The notes under the pieces were generated by a model. The model was not told the origin of the DNA. It searched no databases and was given only the letters and a program-made list of their open reading frames with translations. A stretch of DNA of 64,000 nucleotides from Tyto alba. Its lineage: Eukaryota; Chordata; Aves; Strigiformes; Tytonidae. Positions 1-12,300 of this stretch are shown here, in pieces. The DNA is taken from positions 16,641,489 to 16,705,488 of the forward strand of contig NW_024881322.1 of assembly GCF_018691265.1 (NCBI RefSeq). Direction: 5' to 3'. The translations under genes and the position numbers were made by a program. How positions within the stretch are numbered: the stretch's first letter is position 1; every line of letters begins with the position of its first letter.

Positions 1-3000
1 ACATTACTGATTATGCCCTGAGGCTGTGCTTTCATGGACATTTGCCAGGGAAACACTGCTGGCTTGGGCATTTCTTTTGGCAAGAGTGGGTTCCCTGCTC
101 CTGTGCCATGCCTGTTGTTGTGCTGGTCCCGCTGTTTACTGGGCATCACGAAGAACCATGATGACAGACGATCTAGAGAAGGAAACCTTCTCCCTTTTCT
201 TTGCAGTTATTTTAGCCAGAGCACTTCAATGCTATTGCCTCTCACACAGTCCTGCAAACAGCTGAACCATGGGATAGAAATTACTGAAGCCACCTAACAG
301 CTGCTAAAGAGAAATGTCGCAGGAGCCACAGCCTCAGGTTGATACTGAACAGTAGGTTGTAGGGTTTGTTTTGGGGTATTTTTCCCTTAAGATTTTGGTT
401 CGGACTTTGTGTTATATCATCTCATTTTGGAAAACTTCCCTACATTTAGAAGTAGCAAGGATTAGTCATCAATCTCATTGGGAAGAAGCAGACAGAACTT
501 CTTGATAAAGCTGACAATTTCCACCTTGAGTTTTCTAGGCCTCTTAGTATCTATACTGTTTCAGTTAATGAACTGTTTAAATCATACAGTGACTCTTTTT
601 CTTGCTCACTATATGAGTTTATCAACCTAACAGCTTTTTTTCTTCTCCCTTCAGGTTGTGAGAATTCAATCCTGACCTTTGACTAGATGACTGCTACAGG
701 ATTTATCCTACAGTTCTACGTTTTGTCATATAAACTGACAATTCATCAGATAGCCCCATGCTATCATGAGTACAAATGACTTGGATGTGAGGTTAACAGA
801 AATGGAGCGAGGATGTGGGATTTAGGAGGGGAACTAACATACTTCCTCTTCTCTCTCCAGCAAACATCTTTCCCTAAACATAATGCCAACAAAACTGGCA
901 GGAATGGGGAAGATTATGTCCCTAACAATATTCATCATGACATAGTAGACTGTTCGTCTTGAATTATCGCAGAGGAATTGCAGCCAGGTAATATGCAATT
1001 AGTCATTAGTATTACAGAATACCTTATCAGGGTTTCTTCATTCTTGCAGGTTAGGGAAACAGCTGGCTGGCTGTCAGAGAAAAAGCGAAGAGTTCCCTGA
1101 CACCTTTTTCCTCATTCCACATCTCCCCTCCCACCTGCTCTCATTTCTTCCCTCTGATTGCTCTGATGTCCTTTTTGATGAGGTACTAATACTAACAAAG
1201 GTGCTAACCTACTTTTCTTCAGAATTTTAAAGCCACAGAGCATTGCCACAGTGCCAGGCAGCAGCTGCTGGTCAGGCAGTCAGTTACAGCAGAATGAGAG
1301 GGAGTGCACTTGCAAAATTTCTTTTGATCTGCTTTGCTCTTTTCATTTGTGTTCGGGGACAAAGGAAACTCAGAGTAGGAAGGGGGAAGAGGAGAAGAGA
1401 TTATTCAGACAAAGCAGAAGAGAGCAACTGGTTGAAAACATTGGCACAAACTGTTCCAACCAGGCACTGCTTTATGTTTCATGTGGATTACTCTTGGAGT
1501 GTTTCTGAGCACCTGTGAGGGTGATGAGATGTGGTAACAGCAAAGAAACTGGAGCCCAAACTCCACACACCCACAGTGGATGAATGAAAAATGAACTCTA
1601 TGGCTACAGGCTTGCATGACTTATGCGTGATGGAGGGGGTTATTTTATAGCTGTAGCTGTTGTTTTCTCCACTTAGGAATGTCCCTTAAGAAGACTATAT
1701 TAGTAGATCTAGCAAGCTGCAAATACTATCTCTTTATGTTAATGGCTAGCAATCCTTCTCATTTCTTCAAAAAGCAAAAAATACTGGTACTTTATTTAAT
1801 GAAATTTGCTCATTTTAAATGTAAATATAAAAGGTTGCATCTCTGTTCTGCATATTGTCACAAGACAGATATGTTTAGGAATATAAACCAAAAAAGTTCA
1901 AAAGAGGTCATTTGGCAGAACTCAAACATTTCATGTTGCTTTTAAATACATGGGCTAAACCAGAGAAGTTTTATAATGAAATGTCATTGCAACACAGGTC
2001 TCAATCTGTATTTTTTACAATGTAAGGTACTATTTTAGATCTGATGTACCCAACTTGCACACATGCAGAGGCGATTTTCTAGATAATTTTTACATTCCCA
2101 TTAGACTGTACTGAAAAGATGTCTGAAGAAAACGCAAGTTGGCAGGTCTGTTTTGTGAGTATATGTGTTTTTCTCCTATGCAGGTATGAACAGCCTACAT
2201 CTAAAATAACCTCTTTGGGAAGAAAAAATCCATTATTTATCTTAACTGAAAGGTTTAGAAGAAATATTTATTCCTCTTCTTAAATTCAAAGAAAGGAACA
2301 GCTCCAGCCTTGCACTTCAGGCAACCAGAGCATCTGCTTGCTTTACTTTTTATTTTGTATATAGCAGAAATGCCTGATCTGTTATTAAACACAGCTGAAT
2401 TAATGTACTTTACTTCACATAATCCTTCACTGTCTTTCCTCTGTTGCGATCACTGTGAGATATGTTCTAAGAAATTAACCAAAAGCAGTGTTTTCTTAAG
2501 AAAAAGGCTGAGAACTGCTTAATCTCTCTGAAAATTGTTCTGAGAACTCATTTATTTAACTCAGGATTCTTCTGTCAGATGCCAATAACAGTCAGAAAGA
2601 CTCGAATCAGACTATGTGAAAGGACTTTCTCTCAATAAAATTAAGGTTTGAACCCCTTGCTGATACATTGTTCCTGCCTGCAGGTCCTTGAATTTTAAAT
2701 ACACTTTCCTTGGTCACTTTTTGAGATGTCATTTCCCTGGAACAGGTCACAGAAGTCCTTGAGAAGATGGGCTCGCTATTATCTATTTACCTAGGAAAAC
2801 AGGAAAAGCATATTAAAGAGACACACAAGAATCAGTCATATCTATTTATGTACAAGAATATTAACAACACAAGATGGGTCCCTGGAGTCTACCCACTGAA
2901 CAGCCACAGCTAAGCACCATCCACTTTATATAGGAGCAGCTTTCTAGGACACTGGTACAGTGGAAAATGGAGCACAGTGCAGGGCTGCTAACACTGACTT

Positions 3001-3679
3001 ATCCACGTTGTATATGACAGCACCATGCAGAGAAAATTGTTTGGTTCTTAGCACCTCTCAAAAGGTCTTGATAACTCTGTAGCAGCTCAGGAGCAGCTGT
3101 CCCTGCTTCTGTTTCCACAGATAATGAAAGCTTTGGTACCCAAGCTTCTCTGCACTGAGAGGGATACACCATGCCTTTAGTCTGCTGGAAGCCTGCCCCT
3201 ACTTCCTTATCTGATTAGCTCATTTGAGAACAGGTTTGTCAGGTCCTATATTGATGTTGAGCTAGTTGGTTTTGTACTGGGATATCAGCTCTGCTTCTGC
3301 TGTCTTATAGGAACTAGAGTCACCATCTGTCACATCTCTGTACAGTGAATTCTGCACTGCTAACAGTCTGGTTAACGCTAAGTGAGAAGTTCACAGCACT
3401 GCTATTTCGACAGACAAGTCCCATCCTGGACTGCTGCCTATACAGATGTAATATGAATACTTCTTTGGACAGTGTTTGCTCTTCAAAGAGCTAATCCACA
3501 ATGTTCTACTGATGTTGGAGTTTGATACCAAGTCTGAATCTGCTATTCATAATCTTGAAGTTATCTGCTCCAGGGCCCATAGCACACATGTCCTCAGACT
3601 CCGACTCCCTTTTGAGTTCAATACCAATGGCTCCCTCTCACCTTTGCACCTCCAAAACAGTGATGAAACCTAGCTGGTA
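1..3679. other. Unassigned AT-rich noncoding DNA
   Basis: No gene or recognisable repeat. Open frames reach only about 90 codons, and the first one (from position 26) starts at GTG. Polypyrimidine tracts ending in CAG at about 636-654 and 841-860 resemble 3' splice acceptors, but the sequence after them gives no convincing exon. A 24-base purine run lies at about 1377-1400. A somewhat GC-richer stretch at 2880-3450 shows no known repeat signature. Confidence 0.6.
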
Positions 3680-3705
3680 GACAATATTGTTTCTACAATA
3701 TTGTC
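3680..3705. repeat. Perfect 11-bp inverted repeat (hairpin)
   Basis: GACAATATTGT (3680-3690), a 4-base loop TTCT, then its exact reverse complement (3695-3705). A second hairpin begins at the last base of this one. Function is unknown; it may be a remnant of a palindromic element. Confidence 0.85.
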
Positions 3706-3736
3706 ATCTCTGGGTAGATGAAGCTGACCAGAGATG
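3705..3736. repeat. 9-bp inverted repeat adjoining the previous hairpin
   Basis: CATCTCTGG (3705-3713) pairs exactly with CCAGAGATG (3728-3736) across a 14-base loop. It shares base 3705 with the preceding hairpin, so the two stems would stack head to tail. Confidence 0.75.
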
Positions 3737-5378
3737 TTTATTTTCCCTCTTCTGAGGGGAATGGCGGCAGAAATTTCTCTCTTGGACTTGGGTTTATATC
3801 ACAATCTAAATGCCAATCTGATGATTTTTCAGCACCTCTACTTGCAAATTAAACAGAGGAAACCTATGGTGTTCAGAAAGGAAGACTGTTAGTCTGTATG
3901 ATTCAAGCAAAGGCCAAACAAGAACAAGAAAGATTGGATAGACTCATATCCTTTTTCTAAAGAAAACATTTGTGTTGGCTACTGTCTTAAGAACTGTCAA
4001 AATGATTGCTGTAGGAGGGCATCATACGGGTTTATGATCTACTTCTCTTCAAGTGGAAATACTGCATGCATTCCTTTGAAAAGGATAGGGAATTGATATT
4101 TTGACAGAACACCTCAGAAAAACACTGTCATGAAACATAGTGCAAAATGAAAACAATATACTAGTTAATGGTTCTTTTATTTTACATTTTCTTTCTTTCT
4201 TGAGAAGCAATGTAATTTCAAAGTAGATTATGTATAAATCTCTTTAAAAAATCCCTGTTTGATATCAGTCCATTTCCTCTTCTTTGCCTTTCTCTTTCTG
4301 CTTCCCGTGCTCCTTTATGGGGGTTTAGTGAGTGAGATGTGAGTTACATTGACAGAACAAACATGATAAATTCCTGCTGCCCTATGAAATTTGTTCAGTA
4401 GAGTTCCTCTGCTGCTGCGAATCTTAATGCTGTTCTCAGGCAGTGTTTTCAATCCATCAGATACTGTATAGCTGCATATGTGCACCACAGCGGGAAGATT
4501 TATGGGTTCCTATTTTTAGGATTTCATGTTTTGGCACCTCCATGCTGTTCATTTGCCCAAACTGTATTTTGCTAATTAAACCTTAAGACCTAAATTATAA
4601 TGTACTTATGGATGTTCAGCCAAAGAAGCAATGCAACTGAACATTTCTTGATTGCATGAATTTATATATGAAATAGCTTTCTTGTGAAGTAAAGTACTAT
4701 AATGCCATATTTTTCATTTTGAAAGGAAAACTTACTTTGCTTCTTACTAATCTTTCAATACATAGTTATATTATTTTTTGTTACTACAGTATATTTAATA
4801 TATGTATACACTTGATTTCAATGATACAATATTTTTTAGCTTCAAAAACTCCGGATAAGGACTTTTTAAACAGACATACAGTCCTGGGTAAACTCCTTTG
4901 TACAGGTTAAACAACAGCTGAAAATATGAAAATTAAAGGAAAGCATCAGGTTCAGTTTTATGCTGAAATGGCACTGGAAACTGTTTTGTCTGTAAGCTGA
5001 GCCCCAGCTTGTTTGAGTTAGTATTCATCTTGCATTTTGTCACACTGTATCTTTCAGAATTAGCCTTGTTTAGCAGTCTGTCTTAAAACAACACACTCAA
5101 CCTGTAACTCTTTTGCCATCCCTATCGAAGAGTGTTATTTACTTTAACGCAATACAAGAAAATCACTTAATAATCATCTCATGTAGTCTCATTTTACCTA
5201 GAAGCTGAGTTCTCTGTTATTTAGTACACATTGATTAATAATATAACACAACATTGATTCCCATCCACAGATGACCACCAATTTTCTTGACTGAAAATGT
5301 TAAGTGTGAAAATTAAATTGTTTGAAAATGTTTAACAATTTTATATTAAGGTGATGTTATTACAAAGTCAGGGTTAGG
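3737..5378. other. Unassigned AT-rich noncoding DNA
   Basis: No gene, LTR or LINE signature. The longest open frame (4719-4910) has AT-driven hydrophobic composition and no family resemblance. Confidence 0.6.
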
Positions 5379-5540
5379 TTTGTTTTTTGTTTTTTGTTTT
5401 TTGTTTTTTTTTTTTTTTAAATTTTATTTTTTTATTTTTTTATTTTTTTGTTTGTTTTGTTTTTTGTTTTTTTGTTTGGTTTGTTTTGGGTTTTTTTTTG
5501 TTGTTGTTTGTTGTTTTTGTGTGTGTTTTTTTTTTTTTTT
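5379..5540 (+). repeat. T-rich low-complexity tract (TTTTTTG-type)
   Basis: About 160 bases almost entirely of T with spaced G. It opens with TTTTTTG units, has a TTTTTTA section, then GTT and GTTT sections, and ends in an 18-base T run. The Phe/Cys-rich open frame across it is an artefact of composition. Slippage and length polymorphism are likely. Confidence 0.95.
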
Positions 5541-8253
5541 GATGGAGGATAACTTTAGGGATCATGAAAAATAAAAATGATAAACAGAGGAGAAATCCTT
5601 GATGCAGAAGATGGAAAAAACAGTGTTTCAGGCTTCAGTATAACAGTGAGAAATGAAGCCATCCAAACTCAATAAACCTGTGATGTACTGAGTTTAGGAC
5701 TAATGAAGGACTAAGTTAAATTTCACATTTTATGAGGATTATGCAGATTAAATGAAGAAATAGAATATAACAGAAAATCCTTTTCAAAAGCAAGTCTTAC
5801 TAACAGCCTGGAATTTCTAGACACTGAAATGAGATGAAGGGATGGGAAAGGCTAAACTGGAGAAGTCTAAAAAGACACATTTGGGGCATGTTAATACAGA
5901 AAACACTGCAGCTTGAATCCACCCTCTCCAGTTAACACTCAGGGAAACCTGGACATGAATCTTTGTCCTTCTCCATTTAAAGGGAAAATAATTAGCTTTG
6001 TAGCCCTGTCTCCTTTGCTTATGGGACAATATAGAAGGTACTTGTTAAATCTTTACTTTGAGAGAAAAGTAGACATCAGAGACTAGAAAAACTCAATGGT
6101 GCGAAAAGGGAAATAGTTGTAAAGAATCATGGAAACATAATCTGGTTAAGTGAACCAGAATTGTCACCAAAACCAGTCTCTGTTTCTGCACCACTGCCAA
6201 GCCCCGCAACTAGATCCCTTATGATTCTCCCTTCTGGCCTCCCGCATAAAAACACATGTAAAGAAAATTCATGGCAGAAGATGTGTTCTCCCCTTCAGTC
6301 CTGAGAAGTTTAGGTAAAAATTATACACTGCATCTTTGGGCTTTACTGCCTTTTCTAGAAATCCCAGGGCTGCCACAGCCCAAGGGTAGTGATACCAGTG
6401 TGAATTCATAGAGCTGTTTAACTAACAAGGTAAAAGTGTCATGAGAGCCTCCACTGAATTCCAGTTATTCTGCCTGGTTTTGGAACAGGTCTTTCTGAAC
6501 AGAAAGAAGGAGATGTTGCCCTCAGCAAGGGCATCCTTGTGAAGACAGTCACTCTTTTCCTCCCTCTGACTCCCCACTGTAGTTTCCAAGGTGCTGCCAT
6601 TTGGATGATTGTATTGTGCATTTCTTACTGTAAGGTACTGCTGGGTTGCTTTCTACTTTCATAAGCAGGGATAACCCCACTGTTTTTAAGTGAATTATTT
6701 TTCTAATCCACTTGGTAGGAAGTGGTGACTTTTCCCTTCTAGAGGCACAAAATTTCCATGCACTGGGAACTTGGTAGCTGGAGGAGCTCTAAGACTGGCT
6801 TATGCGATGGTACTATGCTCTGCTTAAAGGTGACCCAATTGCTTCAGTTTGGGAACAACAGCAGAAAAATGGGTTAAAAAGTCCGTGCTGTTTCTCAGTA
6901 CTGGAATTTAAAGAAATTCATGACACAGCAGTTGTGTCAGATGCTCAGATACTTACACCATCATCTTCGAAAGAGATGGTTGGTACATATCCATATGCAT
7001 CTATTTGACTGGCAATGAGATTTAGTAGACTGAGCATTGAAACAGATATAGCAGCTAGTTATTGCTTAATTCAGGTTATGTGACAGCATAAATCCTACCC
7101 GTGTCTCTCTTTCCCTTCAACAAAATAAGAATGTTTATCTATGTCACAGAGATGATATTGTGTTACTTGATATTAGATGGAGAAAATGATAGATGCATGG
7201 TGAATATTTACAGCACTATCTGCTCATTTTTATGTGTGCTACAGAGTGAAGGATTTTTAACACAGAATTTCAGATTAGATGATCCTAATGTACCCTTCTG
7301 TCCATAAAAATATGTAAATCCATTTGACTGAAGTCATACTTTTCAGGAAAGAGGGCATCTAGGAAGTATGTTCCACAGTCCTGTCTACCAGTACATTATT
7401 CCTTCCTAAATTAAAATGTTCAGGGTGTCACTGCAATAGCTGATGTCCACATATGAGCTCTATTATAAAAACTAGAAAACTATTATTGCAAATTAATATG
7501 GCTATTTTATCAAAACAATTTATTTATGGGCGAAAAGATTTATGGCAATGTAACCTATGGACAGCAAATTTGCAGAGCTCTCATTGTAACCTTGGAGATC
7601 ACTAATCAAAGTTGGCAGAAGGGACCAGGGTAAAAAGAATATACTTTCTAAGAGCTCTGCAGCTCGAATGTAGGCAGGATTTTTTGGTGCTCTAACCTTC
7701 ATCTCGTCTAGAGGTGAAAGGAGGACAGTTATTAGCTATAGAAGTCTTCCTGTGAGTTTGGTTTGTTAGTGCTTTCTCTTTCCTGGCTTTACATATCACT
7801 GACACATAATATCTCCAGTGGCCCAGGCAATTCCTTTGATCATTATTTTATTCCAGAATATATGCACCACGTGCGTAAAATGTCAACAATTATTTAAGCA
7901 CAATGTCCTGCACTGTACAATGAAAACACTGGCTACATGCAGAAGATGAGCAAATCATCATACTCTCTTTGAAATATTGTATTAAATAATCCTACAATGC
8001 CTTATTTATATTCAAAGTCACACTGGTTGCTTTGGGGCATAATTGGTTGGTTCATTCTTTAGTGCTGCCAGTTATTTTGCAAAATCATAAAACTGACTTT
8101 ATCTCTGTAGTCTCTGTAATGCACAGGTACTTATGGGATTATGTTTTGTGAGCATTCTCATGTTAATGACATAGATACTGAAATTTTTACTAAATCAAGG
8201 GATGTCTTGTTTGTTCTGTGGAAATCATAGTTTGGAGAAAGTTTGTACTCTAA
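5541..8253. other. Unassigned noncoding DNA
   Basis: Nothing recognisable. Short open frames such as 5817-6029 (minus), 6439-6621 (minus) and 6802-7008 (plus) show no domain and no neighbouring splice or coding structure. Confidence 0.55.
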
Positions 8254-8279
8254 CAGTTTTCAAATCTGTTTGAAAACTG
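8254..8279. repeat. Perfect 11-bp inverted repeat (hairpin)
   Basis: CAGTTTTCAAA (8254-8264), loop TCTG, then the exact reverse complement TTTGAAAACTG (8269-8279). It lies about 480 bp before the LTR at 8756 and is not part of it. Confidence 0.85.
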
Positions 8280-8750
8280 GAGGATACTTGTGTGAAATAA
8301 TTAAAAACATATTAATCTTCTTGATAAGTGTATCTGACTATTTTCGTTTGAAGTGGAATAATTATTTGCATTATTGCTGTTAACTACATATGGTTGGTTG
8401 GCACCAATAACTGGATAGAGGAAGGAAATAAAGCCATGAAATTCAGGCCGATGTAAATCTTTTCTAAAAAGAGAAATAATAGGTACTTGGGTTATTTGCA
8501 TACACCTATATATAGAATTTAATGCAATTACCATGGACAACATGCCGTATAAGAGCATACTATTAAAAGCCATATTTTTTAGACTGCTCCATGATACGCA
8601 TATACCTGCTTTAGTTCTTTCATTATTAGTAAATAATTTTCAAGTTATCAGTGCATTTTACATGATAATATAAACATACATCTGAGTTAAAAATAGGACA
8701 ATTTTTATCTGACATACTAAAAATAATCTTACATTTTAAATCAGTTTTAA

Positions 8751-8755
8751 ACCTG
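8751..8755. repeat. Target-site duplication, left copy (ACCTG)
   Basis: ACCTG directly abuts the TG end of the LTR and is repeated exactly at 9332-9336, the mark left by retroviral integration. Confidence 0.85.
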
Positions 8756-8881
8756 TGTTGTGGTTTGAGCCTGGTTGGCAGCCAAACACCCCACAGCCGC
8801 TTACCTACCCTGTCCCCCCACCTGGGAATGGGGGAGGAATTGGAGGGGTAAAGGGAGACTCATAGGTTGAGATAGAAGCTG

Positions 8882-8887
8882 TTTAAT
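8882..8887 (-). promoter_or_regulatory. LTR poly(A) signal ATTAAA
   Basis: ATTAAA on the minus strand near the R-U5 part of the 8756-9331 LTR, about 190 bp downstream of the TATA box. Confidence 0.6.
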
Positions 8888-9075
8888 AAAGGTAATAGAA
8901 TGAAAACAATGACAGTAATAGAAAATATAAACGGGCAATGCACAATGCAATTGCTCACCACCCGCTGACCAATACCCAGCCCGTTCCCAGCCAGCGATCC
9001 TGAAATACTCAGATCCTGCAATCGCAATCCCAGAAGTGAGAGAGAGAGAGATCCCCTTCCTGACCATCCCTCCTC

Positions 9076-9081
9076 TATATA
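9076..9081 (-). promoter_or_regulatory. LTR TATA box
   Basis: CACTATATAGAGG on the minus strand, in the position expected for the core promoter of the 8756-9331 LTR. Transcription would run toward lower coordinates. Confidence 0.65.
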
Positions 9082-9331
9082 GTGAGCATGACGTTCCATA
9101 ATATGGAATATTTCATTGGCCAATTTGAGTCTGGTGCTCCCTACTTCTTGTGCCCTTGCACAGGGGCAGAACATGGGGAGTTGGAGAGTCCTTGAAATCT
9201 CGGCAGCAGCTGAAAACATCAGTGTGCTATCAGCATTCTTCTCATACCAAACCCAATGTTGAATCCAAAACACAGCACTATTCTAGTTACCAAAAAGAAA
9301 CATTAACTCTGTTCCAGCCCAAACCAGGACA

Positions 9332-9336
9332 ACCTG
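9332..9336. repeat. Target-site duplication, right copy (ACCTG)
   Basis: Exact match to 8751-8755, immediately after the CA end of the LTR. Confidence 0.85.
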
Positions 9337-12300
9337 ACAAAAGAAATCAGCTTTATTGTTTCTAATGTTGCTCACTTCTTTGCGTGAACAGAAGCATGGG
9401 ACTTTGTTCTTTCTAATATATTTCTCCAACAGTCTTCAAAGCATGACAAGAATTGCTTTTAAACAAAGGATCCCTGTAGTGTGAGCAGCAGTTATCTCCA
9501 TGTAATTAGAAATACATGCTTTTTTAGTTCACTAAAACAATAAAAGCAGGGTAAATATTGGGGACAGATGTACATTAATACATTCCTATTCAAAAGAAAA
9601 ACTTAATTTTGACTGCATTGCTGTTTCCATGCTTCCTTCATAGCTATATCTTGAGATCTGAAATCCTTTATGTTACAGATAGTTGCAATAACTGATACTT
9701 TCATCTCCCAAGACCTACATGACTTCTCATTTCAATCATCTCAGACCATTGCAGCTTATGAAGATAAATTCATGTTTGAACTTCTTGTTGGTTAAAACGT
9801 ATCATTAATTATGTCTATGTAATATAGAACTGAACAGAGGTTTGATGGAGCAGCTCTAAAATGTGGTTTAGGAGCCTTGCAAGAAATACAAACGTGAGTA
9901 GAGCCCTCATGAACTTTGAAAGACAGGGCGGAACTTTGGGAATAAAGTGTATTTTCACTGCTGTAATGCAACACAAACACACATGGCTTGGTGGATGGTG
10001 CTCAGGGTAATGAGAGAAGCTACAGCTTTCTCAGTCTCTCTTGGTACCTCCATACTGCAAATTGATAGTAGATGACACCAGAAGACTGCTCCAGAGACTT
10101 CTCATGGTTTCTATTGGATCTTTTGCTATTTAAACTTGGGATATGCTGGAGCAGGAATGAAAAAAGTTTCTCCATTTTACAAGAATAAATGATTTTCTGA
10201 AACAAAAGAAAGTCTTCAACTTGACTGTGAACAAAAACCTGAAATCTTGAAATGGTCACAAACTGATAATCAGAAAATGTGTGAGAATTTAATAATCAGT
10301 TTGCACAACAGCTTGGAGGAAGTAAAAATAATAGTTTTGAGTCAGCAATTTGCTAGGATTGCATTTTTCTCACAGACAGTTTTATTTGTCACATTAGCAT
10401 TTTCAAAAAATTCCAAATTTCTTGCATTCTAGCAAATTTTTTGTTATGGCTGGAGATCCTTAAAAGCAGAGGACCTTCAACATGAAAGACTATAGACCAG
10501 TCTAAGCCATAAGAGGATTTAGGTTCACTCTCATTGCTTTTGCTAAGCTATTTCCTCAAACCATTTTTTTTTTTTTTTTGACTTATTTCTCTTCACATCC
10601 CTTTTCAGCTTTCCTCTTTGTACCACACATAGTTGTGTCCACGTTTAAGGTTTTTTACGTGCTGCATAAATTTGGAGTCCTTCCTGTGTGAAGAGGCTAC
10701 CCCATGATGCTTATCAGGCTTTATCTACTTCTGATTTTACCCGGTTGATGGTGAAAGAATACTCCTAGATTTGAAGAGTGGTCTATACTGTGGTGATACA
10801 AGAACTGAAAGAGGATTGTTTTCCCTGCATAGTCATTATCTTCAGACACCATGAATGATTTTTTTTTTTTTTCTTTTTAATTATATAGATGCCAATAAAT
10901 AAATTTCAGGTTAATTCTTCTGGCACCACCTGATTTCCAAACTACACTCCCAGTTGAACTACTGGCATTTGTGAATCACATTATCACTGGTGGGTTGTGA
11001 CTGAAAAGATTATAGCATCACAGCCACGTGCTTGGCTGCTAACAACTGTTAATCAACCACTTAATACCATTTGATAACATTAACTTTGATTCCTGGCAAA
11101 GCAAGTTAATCTCTCTGTAAGAGAGATCCTCTCACTCAGTTAGCTGGGAATATATTTATAAACGATGAAAATAGTGTGTCAAGATTTCAATATCATTGGT
11201 AAGCATTATGGATGAGGAAATAACCCTATCCAGACATGTCAGGAAGTGATTTGCTCTCAGTAATGTAGAGGGATTACAGTCTACAAAGAAATAATGTGCT
11301 TTGAAACTTCAGTAGGAAAGACATTTTTTTTTCCTTGAGGGAAAGATGTGCATATCCTTGTTAGTTAAACTCATTTTGGCACAGGGCAGAGAAGGTAGGA
11401 GGGAAATTCAGTGCATGTTACACAGAGCTACAGAGCGTATTTTTGCCCTGTAAGGGAGTTGTATGTGGTATGCTAAAGAATTTCAGGGAGTATGACTAGA
11501 CTGGCAGTGACAATGGAGTAGAAAAGGGTTACAATTTACATCTGCTGTGCTCCCTTCCACTCAGACTGGGTGTATGGAATATATCCATCTATGTTACCTG
11601 ATGCGCCTGAGAGTTGAAGAGGCCATCAGCATCCTTGAGACAAATGCCACAAAGATGTCCCAGTAGGAAACCCAGTTCTTTCCTGCCTGTCTCTCCAGCC
11701 AAGGCCTGAATGGTGAGTGCTCCTGGTGGGGTCTTCATGTTGCTTGAAAACTGTTGCTGGTATACACGTTCAAGCCCACTGCTGAAACATAATAGCGGGC
11801 TTTCAAAGATTTACAGTGTGCTGTGTGAAAGTTGCTCTGAGAACTTCACTTGGAAAGGGCTGTTTTTTGATGTTCTTGCAGTATTTCAGATTAGTTGTCA
11901 AATATTACTGCTAAATCTCCATGAATTTTCATGGTGTCTCCATTTCTCAGGGAGAAGCAAGAAAACCCTAAGACTTAAATCTTCTCGCACCTTTCTCTAT
12001 CAAAATATCAACATGACACAGAGCTCTCACAGGTTTCTATGAAGAAGCACAGTCATTAATGAACTTGAACCACTGTAAAACAGGTAAACAGGTTAGTATT
12101 CCACAGTAGTGAATGCAGTTCCTTTGGGCACTGTAATAATGGAATGCATATGCTAAATCTGACCTGTAGGTAAGTTGATTTTTAGTGGAAAATCATCATT
12201 GCTATATTTTAAGCAGGAGAGATAAAAGTTGAAAAAGATAAACAATAAGTGGCAGAGTCTAGGGAAACAGTCTAGATAGGAGATTGCACATGACATAGTC

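Larger units (their letters stand above)
8756..9331 (-). mobile_element. Solo LTR of an endogenous retrovirus
   Basis: A 576-bp element that reads on the minus strand from TGTCCTGGTTTGGGCTGG to a terminal CTCAAACCACAACA. It has TG...CA ends and a perfect 5-bp duplication (ACCTG) on both sides, which fixes the boundaries. On the minus strand a TATATA box (9076-9081) is followed about 190 bp later by an ATTAAA poly(A) signal (8882-8887), giving the U3-R-U5 order expected of an LTR. No gag, pol or env sequence and no second LTR adjoin it, so it is a solo LTR left by LTR-LTR recombination. A 5-bp duplication suits ERVL-like (class III) or some class I families; family assignment is inference. The 137-codon minus-strand open frame (8860-9273) lies wholly inside the LTR and is not a gene. 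From memory, this LTR start is abundant in passerine birds. Confidence 0.92.

Noticed and set aside
5380..5574. 64-codon Phe-rich frame
   Set aside because: Product of the T-rich low-complexity tract.
8860..9273. 137-codon minus-strand open frame
   Set aside because: Lies entirely within the solo LTR defined by TG...CA ends and target duplications.
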